Of a stretch of DNA of 64,000 bases, positions 28,113 to 36,485 are shown piece after piece. Under the pieces are notes generated by a model, which was not told the DNA's origin, did not search any database, and saw only the letters and a list, made by a program, of their open reading frames with translations. The position numbers and the translations under genes were made by a program. Source of the stretch: Tanticharoenia sakaeratensis NBRC 103193 (GTDB taxonomy: Bacteria; Pseudomonadota; Alphaproteobacteria; Acetobacterales; Acetobacteraceae); NCBI RefSeq assembly GCF_000963885.1, contig NZ_BALE01000009.1, positions 62,001 through 126,000 on the forward strand. The letters run 5' to 3'. Each line of letters opens with the position of its first letter. Positions within the stretch are counted from its first letter, which is position 1.

Positions 28113-28736
28113 TCAGCAGACGGTCCAGTCCGCCCGCACCCGCGTCGCATCGATCAGCAGCGCATTGGGCGCATCGGTCGTATCGATCCACGCGCGGGCG
28201 GCGTCCGGCGTGCGGCCGAAGGCGATATGGCGCGCCAGAAGCCAGGCATCGCGCTGGATAGGATCGGTCGCCACGAACCACGTCTCGTCCAGAAGGGGCC
28301 GGATTCGGGCCCAGTCTCCGTCGAAGAGCAGGTAATTGCCCTCAGTGACGATCAAGCGCCGATCGGGCTCGACGGGAATGGCACTGGCGATCGGCTCCTC
28401 GATCTCGCGTGCGAAATAAGGTCCGTAAACGGTCGCGTCTGTCTCGGTCCGGATCCGCTGCAACAGGGCTGCGTAGCCCCGCGCGTCGAAGGTGTCGGGG
28501 GCTCCCTTGCGGGACGCACGACCGAGACGCTCCAGTTCCATCTGGGCCAGATGGAAGCCATCCATGGGAACCACGACCGCATCATCGGGGTACGCCTTCG
28601 CGATTGCCGCAGCGATCGTCGACTTCCCGCTGCCGGGCGGCCCTGCAATCCCAAGCAGGCGGCGACCGCAGGATTTCAGCAACGTCCGGATCCGGTCATG
28701 GGCCGCGGGGGAAAGCGGATCGATCATGTGGTTCAT
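28113..28736 (-). CDS. P-loop nucleoside/sugar kinase family protein (PRK/uridine kinase fold)
   Basis: A 207-residue kinase of the phosphoribulokinase/uridine kinase/pantothenate kinase fold. Walker A GPPGSGKSTIA is near residue 32. The base-binding aspartate block VPMDGFHLAQ, the segment YGPYFAREIEEP and the Walker B-like LIVTEGNYLL fit the unnamed group often annotated as nucleoside/nucleotide kinase family protein, some of which sit near sugar ABC transporters. The substrate is unknown. The ATG at 28736 lies five bases after the TPR gene's stop, so the two are probably co-transcribed. The frame is open 40 codons upstream, inside the TPR gene. Confidence 0.8.
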   Translation of the reverse strand: MNHMIDPLSPAAHDRIRTLLKSCGRRLLGIAGPPGSGKSTIAAAIAKAYPDDAVVVPMDGFHLAQMELERLGRASRKGAPDTFDARGYAALLQRIRTETDATVYGPYFAREIEEPIASAIPVEPDRRLIVTEGNYLLFDGDWARIRPLLDETWFVATDPIQRDAWLLARHIAFGRTPDAARAWIDTTDAPNALLIDATRVRADWTVC

Positions 28737-28741
28737 TCGCC

Positions 28742-30274
28742 TCAAGCGGCCTGGCGGGCCGAAACACGTGCACGCAAATCCGCACACACCCGGCGGACCA
28801 CATCGTCCCATACCTGATGCCGGGTCTGCCGGATGATGCGCATCTGAGGATACCACGGCGAATCATCGCGGCCATGCAGCCAGCGCCAGCAATTGTTCAC
28901 CCGGTCCATCAGGATCACGTCACAACCCATCCCGCCGGCCAGATGGACGACCGACGTATCGACCGATACCACGACATCGAGGTTGTCGATCAGGGCTGCG
29001 GTATCATCCATATGACGCACTTCGTCCATCAGATCGACGACGTACCCCGGGAAGGTCGCGAGCTGGCGTGCGGCATCGCCTTTCTGCAGGCTGTAGAGCG
29101 TAACGCCGCGCACACGCGTAAGCGGCGCAAGCATCGAAAGCGACATCGAGCGCCTGCGATCGACCATGTAGGCGCCCGTGTTTTCCGGACGCGGCGCGCC
29201 GGCCCAGACGATCCCCACACGCAGATTGCGATCCGGTGCCAGACGCCTGGCCCATCGCGCTGAAAGCGCCCGATCCGCGGTGATGTAGGGCACCGGATCG
29301 CCGAACGGCGTGTCTGTGCCCGCGAACGCGCGTGGCAGGCTGATGAACGGGCAGTGATAATCGTAAGGCGGAAGTGTACCACCGACCTGCGTTTCGGCCA
29401 CACCTTTGACGCGAGACGTCAGGCGATCCAGCGTCTCCGCGCCCCAGACGCGTACGATCGCACCTCGGCGGGCGAGGGGGGCGAGATATCGCAGATACAT
29501 AAGCGTATCGCCCAGACCCTCCTCCTGCGTCACGAGCACGCGCTTGCCTCGCAGGTCGAGCGTGCTCGTGATGTTCGGCAGAAGGCGGTCGCCGGGCAGG
29601 TCGGTATGGCCCGGCAGCCGCATCCGCCACTCATGTTCGGCCCAGCCCTGTGTGAACCGACCGGCTTTCAGCAGGCCAATCGAGTAGTTCAGTCGAATGC
29701 GCGCATCATCTGGCTTGAGACGGATGGCGCGCTGATACTGCATCAGGGCCTCGTCGAATTCGCCCCGTGCGACCAGCATGGATGCCAGATTGGACCAGAT
29801 TCCGTGACCGTCGGGATTTTCCTGCGCAAGCGCACGCGTGATGGCGATCGCCTCGAGATCACGCCCCGCTTCGAACAGGGCCACCGTCATCAGCGTGCGG
29901 GTATTGTGATTGCCCGGGCGGATTTCGAGCGCCTTTTCGAGCGCGTTCAGCGCGTCCCTATGGCGGCCCAGCTGTGTAAGGACGTTGCCCATCGTATCCC
30001 ACAGACGGGCGTCCTGAGGCGCAAGCGCCTGGCATCGTTCAATGACCGGCAGGATATCCGCGCGACGGAACGTTGCGATAGCATCGTCCAGAAGAATTTC
30101 GATGGGATGCTGCGCAAGCGGCCGCTCGGCCGCGATTTCAGTCACGAGTTCGGCGACACGCACCAGATCGTTATGCTGGAACGCGTTACGTGCGTCCTGC
30201 AATCGCGCCTGTAACTGTTCCTTGCTCAGACCTTTAGGATTGTAGGCGTCAGGAGAGATATCCGCGATAGTCAT
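28742..30274 (-). CDS. TPR-repeat protein with C-terminal GT9/GT41-like glycosyltransferase domain
   Basis: A cytoplasmic protein of 510 residues. About 200 N-terminal residues form tetratricopeptide repeats (recognisable in LWDTMGNVLTQLGRHRDALN and IWSNLASMLVARGEFDEALM). The rest resembles the GT-B C-terminal half found in bacterial TPR glycosyltransferases: VLVTQEEGLGDTLMYLRYL, a central RVGIVWAGAP strand and DVVVSVDTSVVHLAGGMG, the nucleotide-sugar binding end. The acceptor is unknown; such proteins are often linked to flagellar or surface glycans. The ATG at 30274 is used; a GTG 30 bases upstream is possible. It is followed at five bases by the P-loop kinase. Confidence 0.8.
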   Translation of the reverse strand: MTIADISPDAYNPKGLSKEQLQARLQDARNAFQHNDLVRVAELVTEIAAERPLAQHPIEILLDDAIATFRRADILPVIERCQALAPQDARLWDTMGNVLTQLGRHRDALNALEKALEIRPGNHNTRTLMTVALFEAGRDLEAIAITRALAQENPDGHGIWSNLASMLVARGEFDEALMQYQRAIRLKPDDARIRLNYSIGLLKAGRFTQGWAEHEWRMRLPGHTDLPGDRLLPNITSTLDLRGKRVLVTQEEGLGDTLMYLRYLAPLARRGAIVRVWGAETLDRLTSRVKGVAETQVGGTLPPYDYHCPFISLPRAFAGTDTPFGDPVPYITADRALSARWARRLAPDRNLRVGIVWAGAPRPENTGAYMVDRRRSMSLSMLAPLTRVRGVTLYSLQKGDAARQLATFPGYVVDLMDEVRHMDDTAALIDNLDVVVSVDTSVVHLAGGMGCDVILMDRVNNCWRWLHGRDDSPWYPQMRIIRQTRHQVWDDVVRRVCADLRARVSARQAA

Positions 30275-30310
30275 TGGCCCAACCGCTTCAGGCTCCCCGT
30301 TCACGACGCG

Positions 30311-30688
30311 TTATTGTCGTGCAGGGGCTGCCTGCGTCAATGCGCGGACGGCGTCGAGCACGTCCCTCATGGAATAAGGCTTGGAGATGAACCGCGAGAA
30401 CGCGTCGTGTTCGCGTGCCACGGTATCTCCATACCCACTGATATAGATCACCGGCATGGTGGGCCGTCGCGCACGCGCGTGCTGGGCGACAGCACGTCCG
30501 TCACCATCCGGAAGCGATATGTCGGTGATCACGACCGAAACAGGCGCCGTGCTGTCAAGATGCAGCAGGGCCTCCGCCTGGCTGTCGGCCTCGTGAACGA
30601 CGAGGTCCTGATCCTGCAGGAACTCTGCAAGACAGGCCCGTATCAGAAAATCGTCTTCGACCAGCAGGACAGACACACGATCAGGCAT
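30311..30688 (-). CDS. Orphan single-domain response regulator (CheY-like receiver)
   Basis: A 125-residue stand-alone receiver domain. The acidic pair is in LLVEDD, the phospho-acceptor aspartate in VVITDISLPDGDG, the switch threonine position is taken by serine in YISGYG, and the conserved lysine is in FISKPYS. It has no output domain. No histidine kinase lies nearby, so its partner is elsewhere. The FxFISKPY type is common in alphaproteobacterial receivers that work with HWE or hybrid kinases. The ATG at 30688 starts the domain; the frame is open 18 codons upstream. Confidence 0.88.
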   Translation of the reverse strand: MPDRVSVLLVEDDFLIRACLAEFLQDQDLVVHEADSQAEALLHLDSTAPVSVVITDISLPDGDGRAVAQHARARRPTMPVIYISGYGDTVAREHDAFSRFISKPYSMRDVLDAVRALTQAAPARQ

Positions 30689-30791
30689 GATGACAGACAG
30701 CTCCGGGACGACCTGCCTTCGGAAAACGGCGCAGGGCGACATATGGTTTCGTTAGCATGACGAACCCATGCGCTGCCACTATGGGCAGGCT

Positions 30792-31592
30792 TTACGAAGA
30801 CCAGTTCTGCTCGAAATCGGCATACAGCGTGAGGCCGCCATCGACGAAGATCGTCTGGCCTGTGATGTAGCTTGCATCTTCGGACGCGAGGAATGTCACG
30901 ACGTCCGCGATCTCGCGGCTTTCGCCCGGGCGGCGCATTGGGATGTGCCTGGATACCGCTTCGTGCTGCTTTGGATCGTGGACCCACGCGTCGTTCATCG
31001 GCGTCACGATCGCGCCGGGTGCCACGGCATTCACGCGGATGCCAAAGCGGGCATATTCGAGAGCGAGCGTGCGCACGACATTGCCGACCGCGCCCTTGCT
31101 TGCGGAATAGCCAAGATACTGCGGCTTCGGGATCTGTTGATGAACAGAGCTGTTGACAATGATCGTCCCGGTCTTGTCATGCGCGCGCCAGTATTTCAGC
31201 GCGGCGCGCGAACACAGCATGACGCTGGTCAGATTGACTGCGAGAACCTTGTTGAAGTCCTCCAGCGTCACGTCCTCAGACGGGGAGGGGATCATGATGC
31301 CTGCGTTGCAGACAAGAACGTCGAGGCCGCCGAACGCCTCCAGGCTCTCCTTCATGATCCGGTCGACGTCATCTTCCTTCGACATGTCGCCGGCTGCGAT
31401 CGGATGGTCACCGCCCGACACGCGCGGCAGTTTCTCCTGCACGGCACGCAGCTTGTCTTCCTTGCGGCCGTTCAGCGCGACGCGGGCACCCTGCTCGGCG
31501 AATGCGAGCGCGATCCCTTCGCCGATGCCTTGGGAGGCGCCGGTCACAAGCACGGATTTGCCGGCAAAGCGGTCGGAACGATTATCGGGCAT
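30792..31592 (-). CDS. Short-chain dehydrogenase/reductase, glucose 1-dehydrogenase-like
   Basis: A classical SDR of 266 residues. The NAD(P) motif TGASQGIG is at the N-terminus, followed by NAG in LVCNAGIM, the catalytic serine in IIVNSSVH, and the Tyr-Lys pair in YSASKG. PGAIVTPMN and the ending GGLTLYADF with Trp-Ser-Ser are typical of the glucose 1-dehydrogenase subgroup, many members of which oxidise D-glucose or other polyols with NAD(P). The arginine in LNGRKEDK after the second beta strand suggests NADP preference. The ATG at 31592 has AAGG seven bases upstream. The substrate is inferred only. Confidence 0.85.
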   Translation of the reverse strand: MPDNRSDRFAGKSVLVTGASQGIGEGIALAFAEQGARVALNGRKEDKLRAVQEKLPRVSGGDHPIAAGDMSKEDDVDRIMKESLEAFGGLDVLVCNAGIMIPSPSEDVTLEDFNKVLAVNLTSVMLCSRAALKYWRAHDKTGTIIVNSSVHQQIPKPQYLGYSASKGAVGNVVRTLALEYARFGIRVNAVAPGAIVTPMNDAWVHDPKQHEAVSRHIPMRRPGESREIADVVTFLASEDASYITGQTIFVDGGLTLYADFEQNWSS

Positions 31593-31793
31593 CACGTGGC
31601 CTTCGTCTGATGAATCCGGATGGTGAGCGTGCCGCCGAATGCAACGGGAACTCACCGGTCCGCTGCAAACGCGCTTTCGCGTCGAGGGATCCAAAAAACG
31701 TGAAGGACAGATGCGGCCCACCCTGCATGGCGGCTTGGCGTGCAAGGTTACGGCATATGCCGGTGCGCTACGTCGGACTGGTGAAACGCACAT

Positions 31794-31816
31794 AAAAAAA
31801 GCGCGTCGGGCGCGCT
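31794..31816 (-). terminator. Rho-independent terminator of carD
   Basis: On the minus strand a 6-bp stem (AGCGCG / CGCGCT) with a 5-base loop is followed directly by seven T residues. It lies 67 bases after the carD stop and is the most canonical terminator in the window. Confidence 0.85.
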
Positions 31817-31882
31817 CGTGAGTTCTGCCGGAATGGAAAGCCGATGCCGGTCGTCAGTATGGTGACGACCGGCAGATCGGGG

Positions 31883-32473
31883 TCAGGCAGCCTTCATGGT
31901 CTCCGTCAGCGCCTGCAGCACAGTCGCCGGATCGGAATTCTCCAGCACCGCGACCTCGGATACGAAGCGTTCCTGTGCGGCCTCGAACAGCTTGCGCTCC
32001 GAGAAGCTGCCATCGAGGCTGTCCACGTTGCGGCGCAGGTCGCGCAGGACCTCGGCAATCTGGATCAGATCGCCCGAGTTGATCTTCTCCTGATAGACGA
32101 CCGCACGACGGGCCCACATGCCCTTGCTGACATGCGGCTTGCCCTTGATGATCGCCATCGCCTTGTCCACGATGTCGCGCGACACGATCTTCCGCAGGCC
32201 GGACTTGCGGGCCTTCGACAGCGGAATACGCAACGTCATCTGGTTGCCGGGGAACGAGATCTGGATCATCTCCAGCTGTGTTCCCGCAATTTCATCCACG
32301 CCGATCCGGTCCACCCGGCCGACACCATGAGCCGCGTAGACGATGGAATCGCCTTCGCGGAACGGGTCGGCGTCAGCAGAGTGAGATCCGGCCTGGGTCG
32401 CGGTCAATGCAGCGGCAGTGCGCGCCATCGCATCGGTCATGCCCCCCTTTGGGGGCGTGCGGAAGGTATTCAT
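31883..32473 (-). CDS. carD: CarD/CdnL-family transcriptional regulator
   Basis: An RNA polymerase-binding factor that stabilises open complexes, notably at rRNA promoters. The N-terminal Tudor-like RNAP interaction domain begins at FREGDSIVYAAHGVGRVDRI, and the C-terminal helical DNA-binding domain holds the conserved region WARRAVVYQEKINSGDL with the minor-groove tryptophan. The start lies at one of two adjacent ATGs (32476 or 32473); another ATG at 32440 directly follows a GGGGGG run. The protein is about 196 residues, with a non-conserved 35-residue N-terminal tail. A perfect rho-independent terminator follows. Confidence 0.9.
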   Translation of the reverse strand: MNTFRTPPKGGMTDAMARTAAALTATQAGSHSADADPFREGDSIVYAAHGVGRVDRIGVDEIAGTQLEMIQISFPGNQMTLRIPLSKARKSGLRKIVSRDIVDKAMAIIKGKPHVSKGMWARRAVVYQEKINSGDLIQIAEVLRDLRRNVDSLDGSFSERKLFEAAQERFVSEVAVLENSDPATVLQALTETMKAA

Positions 32474-32524
32474 CATCGTCCGATATAGCACGCGCGGGCC
32501 CGTTTGTCATGCGTGCCGGACCTG

Positions 32525-33400
32525 CTACCAGAGCACACCATGCTGCGGCCCCGGCGCGGGTTCAGGCGTCTCGCCGATCGGTTGCAGAAGGTCGGTCTCG
32601 ATGGTGCGCGACATCGCCAGCATCGGCAGGGCGTGCATCGAGCGCGCGAACGGCTCCTGCAGGTCCCGTCCCGTCTTGTCGAGAGCCTGGAACACGAAGC
32701 CGATCAGGCTCGAGCCGAGCGGCGTGATCCAGCCCAATGTCTGCACCGCCGAGAGTGGCAGTACGATACAGAACACGTGCACCAGAAGAAGCGGGACAAG
32801 GGAATACTGGACCGGCAGCGGCGTATTGCGGATCCGCTCGAGGCCGCCCTGCGCATTGGCGAGATCGGAGAGAATACGGTCGACCGTCCCGTGCACCGCA
32901 CCGTCGATGCCGCGCTCGGCAACCGTGGCCTGCACGCCGAGCCCGATCTCGTACAGCACGGCGTTGGGCTTGTTCGTCCGCGCCATGACGCGGGTCAGCA
33001 TGTCGGACGGCAGGAGACGCTCGAGATCGGACGGCATGTTGTTGCCGCGCAGGGCAGCGCGCAGCGCATGCGGATAGGCGGCCATGGCGCGGGCCAGATC
33101 GGCGCGTCCCTCGAGGAGGCTGGCTGCCTCGCGACCGAACGAGCGGCAGTTGTTGGTGATCGCTCCCCAAAGGGTCCGGGCCTCCCACCAACGCGCATAT
33201 GCCGCGTTGTTGCGCACGCCCAGGGCGAGCGCCAGGGCCGATCCCATGACCGAGATCGGCAGTACCGGCTGCTCCATCCAGTCCTGATGATAGACCTGGA
33301 AGAGGATCACCACGACAAAATCCCACAATGCAAGGATCAGCAGAGGCGGAAGTGTCTCGCGGACGAGGATGATGGCGCCGCGGCGCTTGTCGACGATCAT
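32525..33400 (-). CDS. Bestrophin-family (UPF0187) membrane protein
   Basis: A 291-residue inner-membrane protein of the bacterial bestrophin family, pentameric anion or cation channels. It has an N-terminal membrane pair (PPLLILALWDFVVVILF and LPISVMGSALALALGVRN), the family block NNAAYARWWEARTLWG, and a further pair near residues 205-245 (VPLLLVHVFCIVLPL, PLGSSLIGFVF). It ends in the conserved acidic-then-Pro-rich tail. Ion selectivity is unknown. The 100 bases upstream are shared with the divergent RNase T2 gene. carD starts 51 bases beyond its stop on the same strand. Confidence 0.86.
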   Translation of the reverse strand: MIVDKRRGAIILVRETLPPLLILALWDFVVVILFQVYHQDWMEQPVLPISVMGSALALALGVRNNAAYARWWEARTLWGAITNNCRSFGREAASLLEGRADLARAMAAYPHALRAALRGNNMPSDLERLLPSDMLTRVMARTNKPNAVLYEIGLGVQATVAERGIDGAVHGTVDRILSDLANAQGGLERIRNTPLPVQYSLVPLLLVHVFCIVLPLSAVQTLGWITPLGSSLIGFVFQALDKTGRDLQEPFARSMHALPMLAMSRTIETDLLQPIGETPEPAPGPQHGVLW

Positions 33401-33499
33401 GCTTCTCCCTCATGGTTTACGGTGAAGACCAATCCACGGGTGCCTGATGTACGAACATCACACAATGCCCGCGATTATGTCATTTAATGTAGGGCCCCG

Positions 33500-34255
33500 A
33501 TGCGCCATCTGTTGTTGAGTATTCTTGCCTTGTCGGGACTTCTGTCCGCATGCGCCCCGATGTCCGGCCCGGGGTCGGCGCCTGCTCTGGTCGCGACCCG
33601 TCATGCCGACTTCGATCACGACACGCTGGCGCTGACCTGGCAGCCCGGGTTCTGCGGGCAGGGCCAGTGTCTGGCCGACCAGCCACATGCGCCCCTGATC
33701 GGGCTCCACGGCCTCTGGGCTTCCGAGACGCACGACCTGATCGCGGCCCACATGCCGGTGCAGGATTGGTGGAAACGGGGGTGTGACGTCTATCTGCCAC
33801 CGGCAGATGCCATGCCCCCATTGTCATTGGATACCGCCCGCAGGCTCGATGCAGCGACGGCGCACGTGGCGCATTCGTTGCCCGCGCATGAGTGGAACAA
33901 GCACGGGAGATGCTTCGGCTATGACGCCGATCACTTCTTTGTCGCGGGCCTGACGCTGCGTGACCGATTTGCGGCGAGTCCGACCGGACAGGCGCTCGAG
34001 CAGGATGCCGGCAGGGTGATTGGGCATGACGATCTGCTCGCGCTGTTCGCCCGCAACACCGGCGCCACCGCGACGCGCGCCCTGCAGTTGCGGTGCGGAC
34101 GCGACAGCATGGGACGTCCCGTTCTGGAGCAGCTGTGGTTCACGCTTCGGCCCGATGCTCTGGACCGGTTCCCAGCGGCTGCATCCTACGCGCCGTCACC
34201 CGATCTTCAGGACAACTGCCCGGCATCGTTCCGTGTTCCGGGCTGGGCGGAATGA
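33500..34255 (+). CDS. RNase T2-family lipoprotein
   Basis: A 251-residue secreted ribonuclease of the T2 family. Both catalytic blocks are intact: CAS1 as LIGLHGLW and CAS2 as HEWNKHGRCFG, with the two catalytic histidines, the Glu and the Lys. Several cysteines (GFCGQGQC, RGCDV, LRCG, DNC) fit the family's disulfides. The N-terminus is a lipoprotein signal with the lipobox LLSAC at residue 18, so the enzyme is probably anchored in the membrane facing the periplasm. The likely role is scavenging external or periplasmic RNA. It is divergent from bestrophin. Confidence 0.9.
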   Translation: MRHLLLSILALSGLLSACAPMSGPGSAPALVATRHADFDHDTLALTWQPGFCGQGQCLADQPHAPLIGLHGLWASETHDLIAAHMPVQDWWKRGCDVYLPPADAMPPLSLDTARRLDAATAHVAHSLPAHEWNKHGRCFGYDADHFFVAGLTLRDRFAASPTGQALEQDAGRVIGHDDLLALFARNTGATATRALQLRCGRDSMGRPVLEQLWFTLRPDALDRFPAAASYAPSPDLQDNCPASFRVPGWAE

Positions 34256-34663
34256 CGGCAGCAATGTGAGACGTCGGAGGCGCTGTTCCGGACGGGTTCG
34301 GCGGCCTTCCAGACGAAAGCGGCATCACGGTTGCTCGGACGCTTCGTGTCGCGGCGAGCTGCACCTCAGGTTCGGGTCGATGGGCCTGGACATGTGCTGC
34401 TGCGGATAGACAGACCGACTGCTGCAACTGAATCGGCCGAAGGTGTGACGGCGAACACCTGGACCGATACATGTCTCGGGCGGACTATCGGGGCCGGCTC
34501 TGTCACTCCGACGCAGAAAGTTGTCTTGCCGTGGTGCGCCGTTGCCGCCGGCTCGTGCGTTTGACGCCTTGGGCGCGTCGGCGTCCCGGCGTCCGAGGCG
34601 GGCCACACGATTGCTGAACGGAAACGGAACGCGCGCTTCAAGCTGTCAGGCTGAGCAGCGGCT
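34256..34663. other. 408 bases without a recognisable gene
   Basis: Between RNase T2 and yjbQ several short open frames exist (for example 34331-34564), but none has a ribosome site or familiar sequence. No clear terminator with a T-run is visible; a loose GACGCC/GGCGTC repeat lies near 34560-34590. Confidence 0.4.
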
Positions 34664-35080
34664 TCATTCACCGATCAGGTGAAGAATGACCGTGCGCCTG
34701 TGGGGCTGCCTGCGGTGTTCGAACAGATAGACGCCCTGCCACATGCCGAGCGTCGGCCGACCACCATGAACCGGAATGCTCAGCTGCGTGTTGGTCAGCA
34801 TGGAACGCAAGTGCGCCGGCATGTCGTCCGGGCCCTCGTCGTCATGGATATAGGTGCGATCTTCAGGCACGAGTTCGTCGAAGAACGCTGCGACGTCCTT
34901 GCGAACCGTAGGGTCCGCGTTCTCCTGCACGGTCAGGGAGGCCGAAGTGTGCAGGCACCACAGCGTCAGGAGGCCGGCGGAGATTCCGCTTTCGGCAACG
35001 AAACCTTCGATCCCGCTCGTGAACATGTACAGACCCTTGCCCCGGGTCTCGATCGTGAGGCGGTGAAACTTCTGGCGCAT
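34664..35080 (-). CDS. yjbQ: YjbQ family protein (UPF0047)
   Basis: A 138-residue member of the YjbQ/UPF0047 family. The conserved metal-site histidines are seen in LWCLHTSASLTVQENADP, the central HDDEGPDDMPAHLRSML block and the final GTWQG-like segment LGMWQGVYLFEHRRQPHRR. Members rescue thiamine auxotrophs and are sometimes named secondary thiamine-phosphate synthase; the physiological reaction is uncertain. The ATG has GGGAGAG six bases upstream. Confidence 0.9.
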   Translation of the reverse strand: MRQKFHRLTIETRGKGLYMFTSGIEGFVAESGISAGLLTLWCLHTSASLTVQENADPTVRKDVAAFFDELVPEDRTYIHDDEGPDDMPAHLRSMLTNTQLSIPVHGGRPTLGMWQGVYLFEHRRQPHRRTVILHLIGE

Positions 35081-35172
35081 TGGTGGCTCTCCCGCAGCAG
35101 GATGTGTCAGCAGGTTAGAGCATGTCCGGCGCCCGGAAGTTCACCGGAAATGCAGACGCCGCCGGACTGGGA

Positions 35173-35191
35173 CAGGCATCGCACATGCCTG
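35173..35191 (-). terminator. Hairpin downstream of trpS
   Basis: A perfect 7-bp stem (CAGGCAT / ATGCCTG) with the loop CGCAC, 17 bases after the trpS stop. The minus strand continues TCCCAG, without a T-run. Confidence 0.5.
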
Positions 35192-35208
35192 GCAGCAGAA
35201 GCCTTGCG

Positions 35209-36204
35209 TCAGCGCAGGAAACCCACGATGCGTTCCGCGTCCTTCACGATCGGCTCGCAGATGGCTTCGGCGCGCGCGGCACCGTCCCGCAGGACCCCCT
35301 GGAGATGGGCGGGATCCTCCAGCAGACGGCGCGTCTCGTCCGCGACCGGCGCCACCGCTGCGATGACGACATCGGCCAGCGCCTGCTTGAAGGGGCCGAA
35401 ACCCGATCCACCATGACGGGCCAGGACCGTATCGATGGTCTCGCCGGAAAGGGCAGCGAAAATCGACACGAGGTTGCGTGCCTCCGGTCGGCCCTCGAGA
35501 CCAGCGGCGTCAGAGGGCAGGGGCTCGGGATCCGTCTTGGCGCGGCGGATCTTGAGCGCGATCTCGTCCGCCGTGTCGGTGAGTTCGATGCGGCTCTGGG
35601 CGGAAGGGTCCGATTTGGACATCTTCTTCGTGCCGTCGCGCAGGCTCATGATGCGCGCGGTCTCGCCCGGGATCAGCGGCTCGATCGCCGGGAAGAAATC
35701 GACGCCATAGTCGTGATTGAATTTCTGCGCGATGTCGTTGGCCAGTTCGAGATGCTGGCGCTGGTCGTCGCCGACCGGAACGCGCGTCGCGTGGAACGCC
35801 AGAATGTCGGCGGCCATGAGGTTCGGATAGACGTAGAGGCCCGCCGAATGGTTCTCGCGGTCCTTGCCGGCCTTGTCCTTGAACTGGGTCATGCGGTTCA
35901 GCCAGCCGAGCCGTGACACGCAGTTGAAGATCCACCCCAGCCGCGCATGGGCCGAGACGGCCGACTGGTTGTAGAGAATATGAGCTTTCGGATCGATGCC
36001 GGCCGCCAGCAGGACGGCCGTCTGCGCCAGTGTCTGGGCCCGAAGGCTCGCCGGGTCCTGCCATACGGTCAGCGCGTGCATGTCGACGAGGCAGAAGATG
36101 CACTCGTGATCGGCCTGCAGCGCCACCCAGTTGCGGATCGCACCGAGATAGTTGCCGAGCTGAGGGACGCCGGTCGGCTGGATGCCGGAGAAGATACGTT
36201 GCAT
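35209..36204 (-). CDS. trpS: Tryptophanyl-tRNA synthetase
   Basis: A class Ic aminoacyl-tRNA synthetase of 331 residues that charges tRNA-Trp. The HIGH-like motif is in [12 protein letters not shown] and the KMSKS loop in [24 protein letters not shown] and the tryptophan pocket block [23 protein letters not shown] are complete. The ATG at 36204 begins [12 protein letters not shown], the usual family start; upstream codons are not conserved. Its promoter must lie in the 281 bases shared with the divergent tal gene. Confidence 0.96.
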   Translation of the reverse strand: MQRIFSGIQPTGVPQLGNYLGAIRNWVALQADHECIFCLVDMHALTVWQDPASLRAQTLAQTAVLLAAGIDPKAHILYNQSAVSAHARLGWIFNCVSRLGWLNRMTQFKDKAGKDRENHSAGLYVYPNLMAADILAFHATRVPVGDDQRQHLELANDIAQKFNHDYGVDFFPAIEPLIPGETARIMSLRDGTKKMSKSDPSAQSRIELTDTADEIALKIRRAKTDPEPLPSDAAGLEGRPEARNLVSIFAALSGETIDTVLARHGGSGFGPFKQALADVVIAAVAPVADETRRLLEDPAHLQGVLRDGAARAEAICEPIVKDAERIVGFLR

Positions 36205-36344
36205 GGCGCGATTTGTCGGCTGACGCGCGCAGGCGGTCAAGGGACCTCGCGGCGATGGCAGGGATGTCGGATTATGGCACTCCAAGACACGATCTCGTGC
36301 GCGTGCATGACAAGTGCGTAAAGTTCTTCACATGCCCATGAGAT

Positions 36345-36373
36345 TTGCAGTTTCACACTTTGGCACACTGCAA
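36345..36373. promoter_or_regulatory. Inverted repeat upstream of tal-zwf, candidate operator
   Basis: A 7-bp perfect inverted repeat TTGCAGT / ACTGCAA with a 15-base spacer, 113 bases before the tal ATG and 140 bases before trpS on the other strand. The spacing places the half-sites about two helical turns apart, as for a dimeric regulator. No regulator is identified. Confidence 0.4.
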
Positions 36374-36485
36374 CAAGACCATAGGGTCCGTTTGGTCCCG
36401 AAGCCAGAAGGCCGGCGGACAGGCGCCGGAGGCAATGAGGTCTTGGGATGGTCTGTGCGCCCGCCGTAACGCACAGGAAGACACG

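Noticed and set aside
34325-34671. Short open frames on both strands in the gap after RNase T2
   Set aside because: No ribosome sites, no conserved-looking sequence, and the two strands are equally open, as expected by chance.
36205-36485. A T-box or tryptophan attenuator before trpS
   Set aside because: The leader shows no run of Trp codons, no T-box sequence and no antiterminator-like pair; only the tal-side dyad is present.
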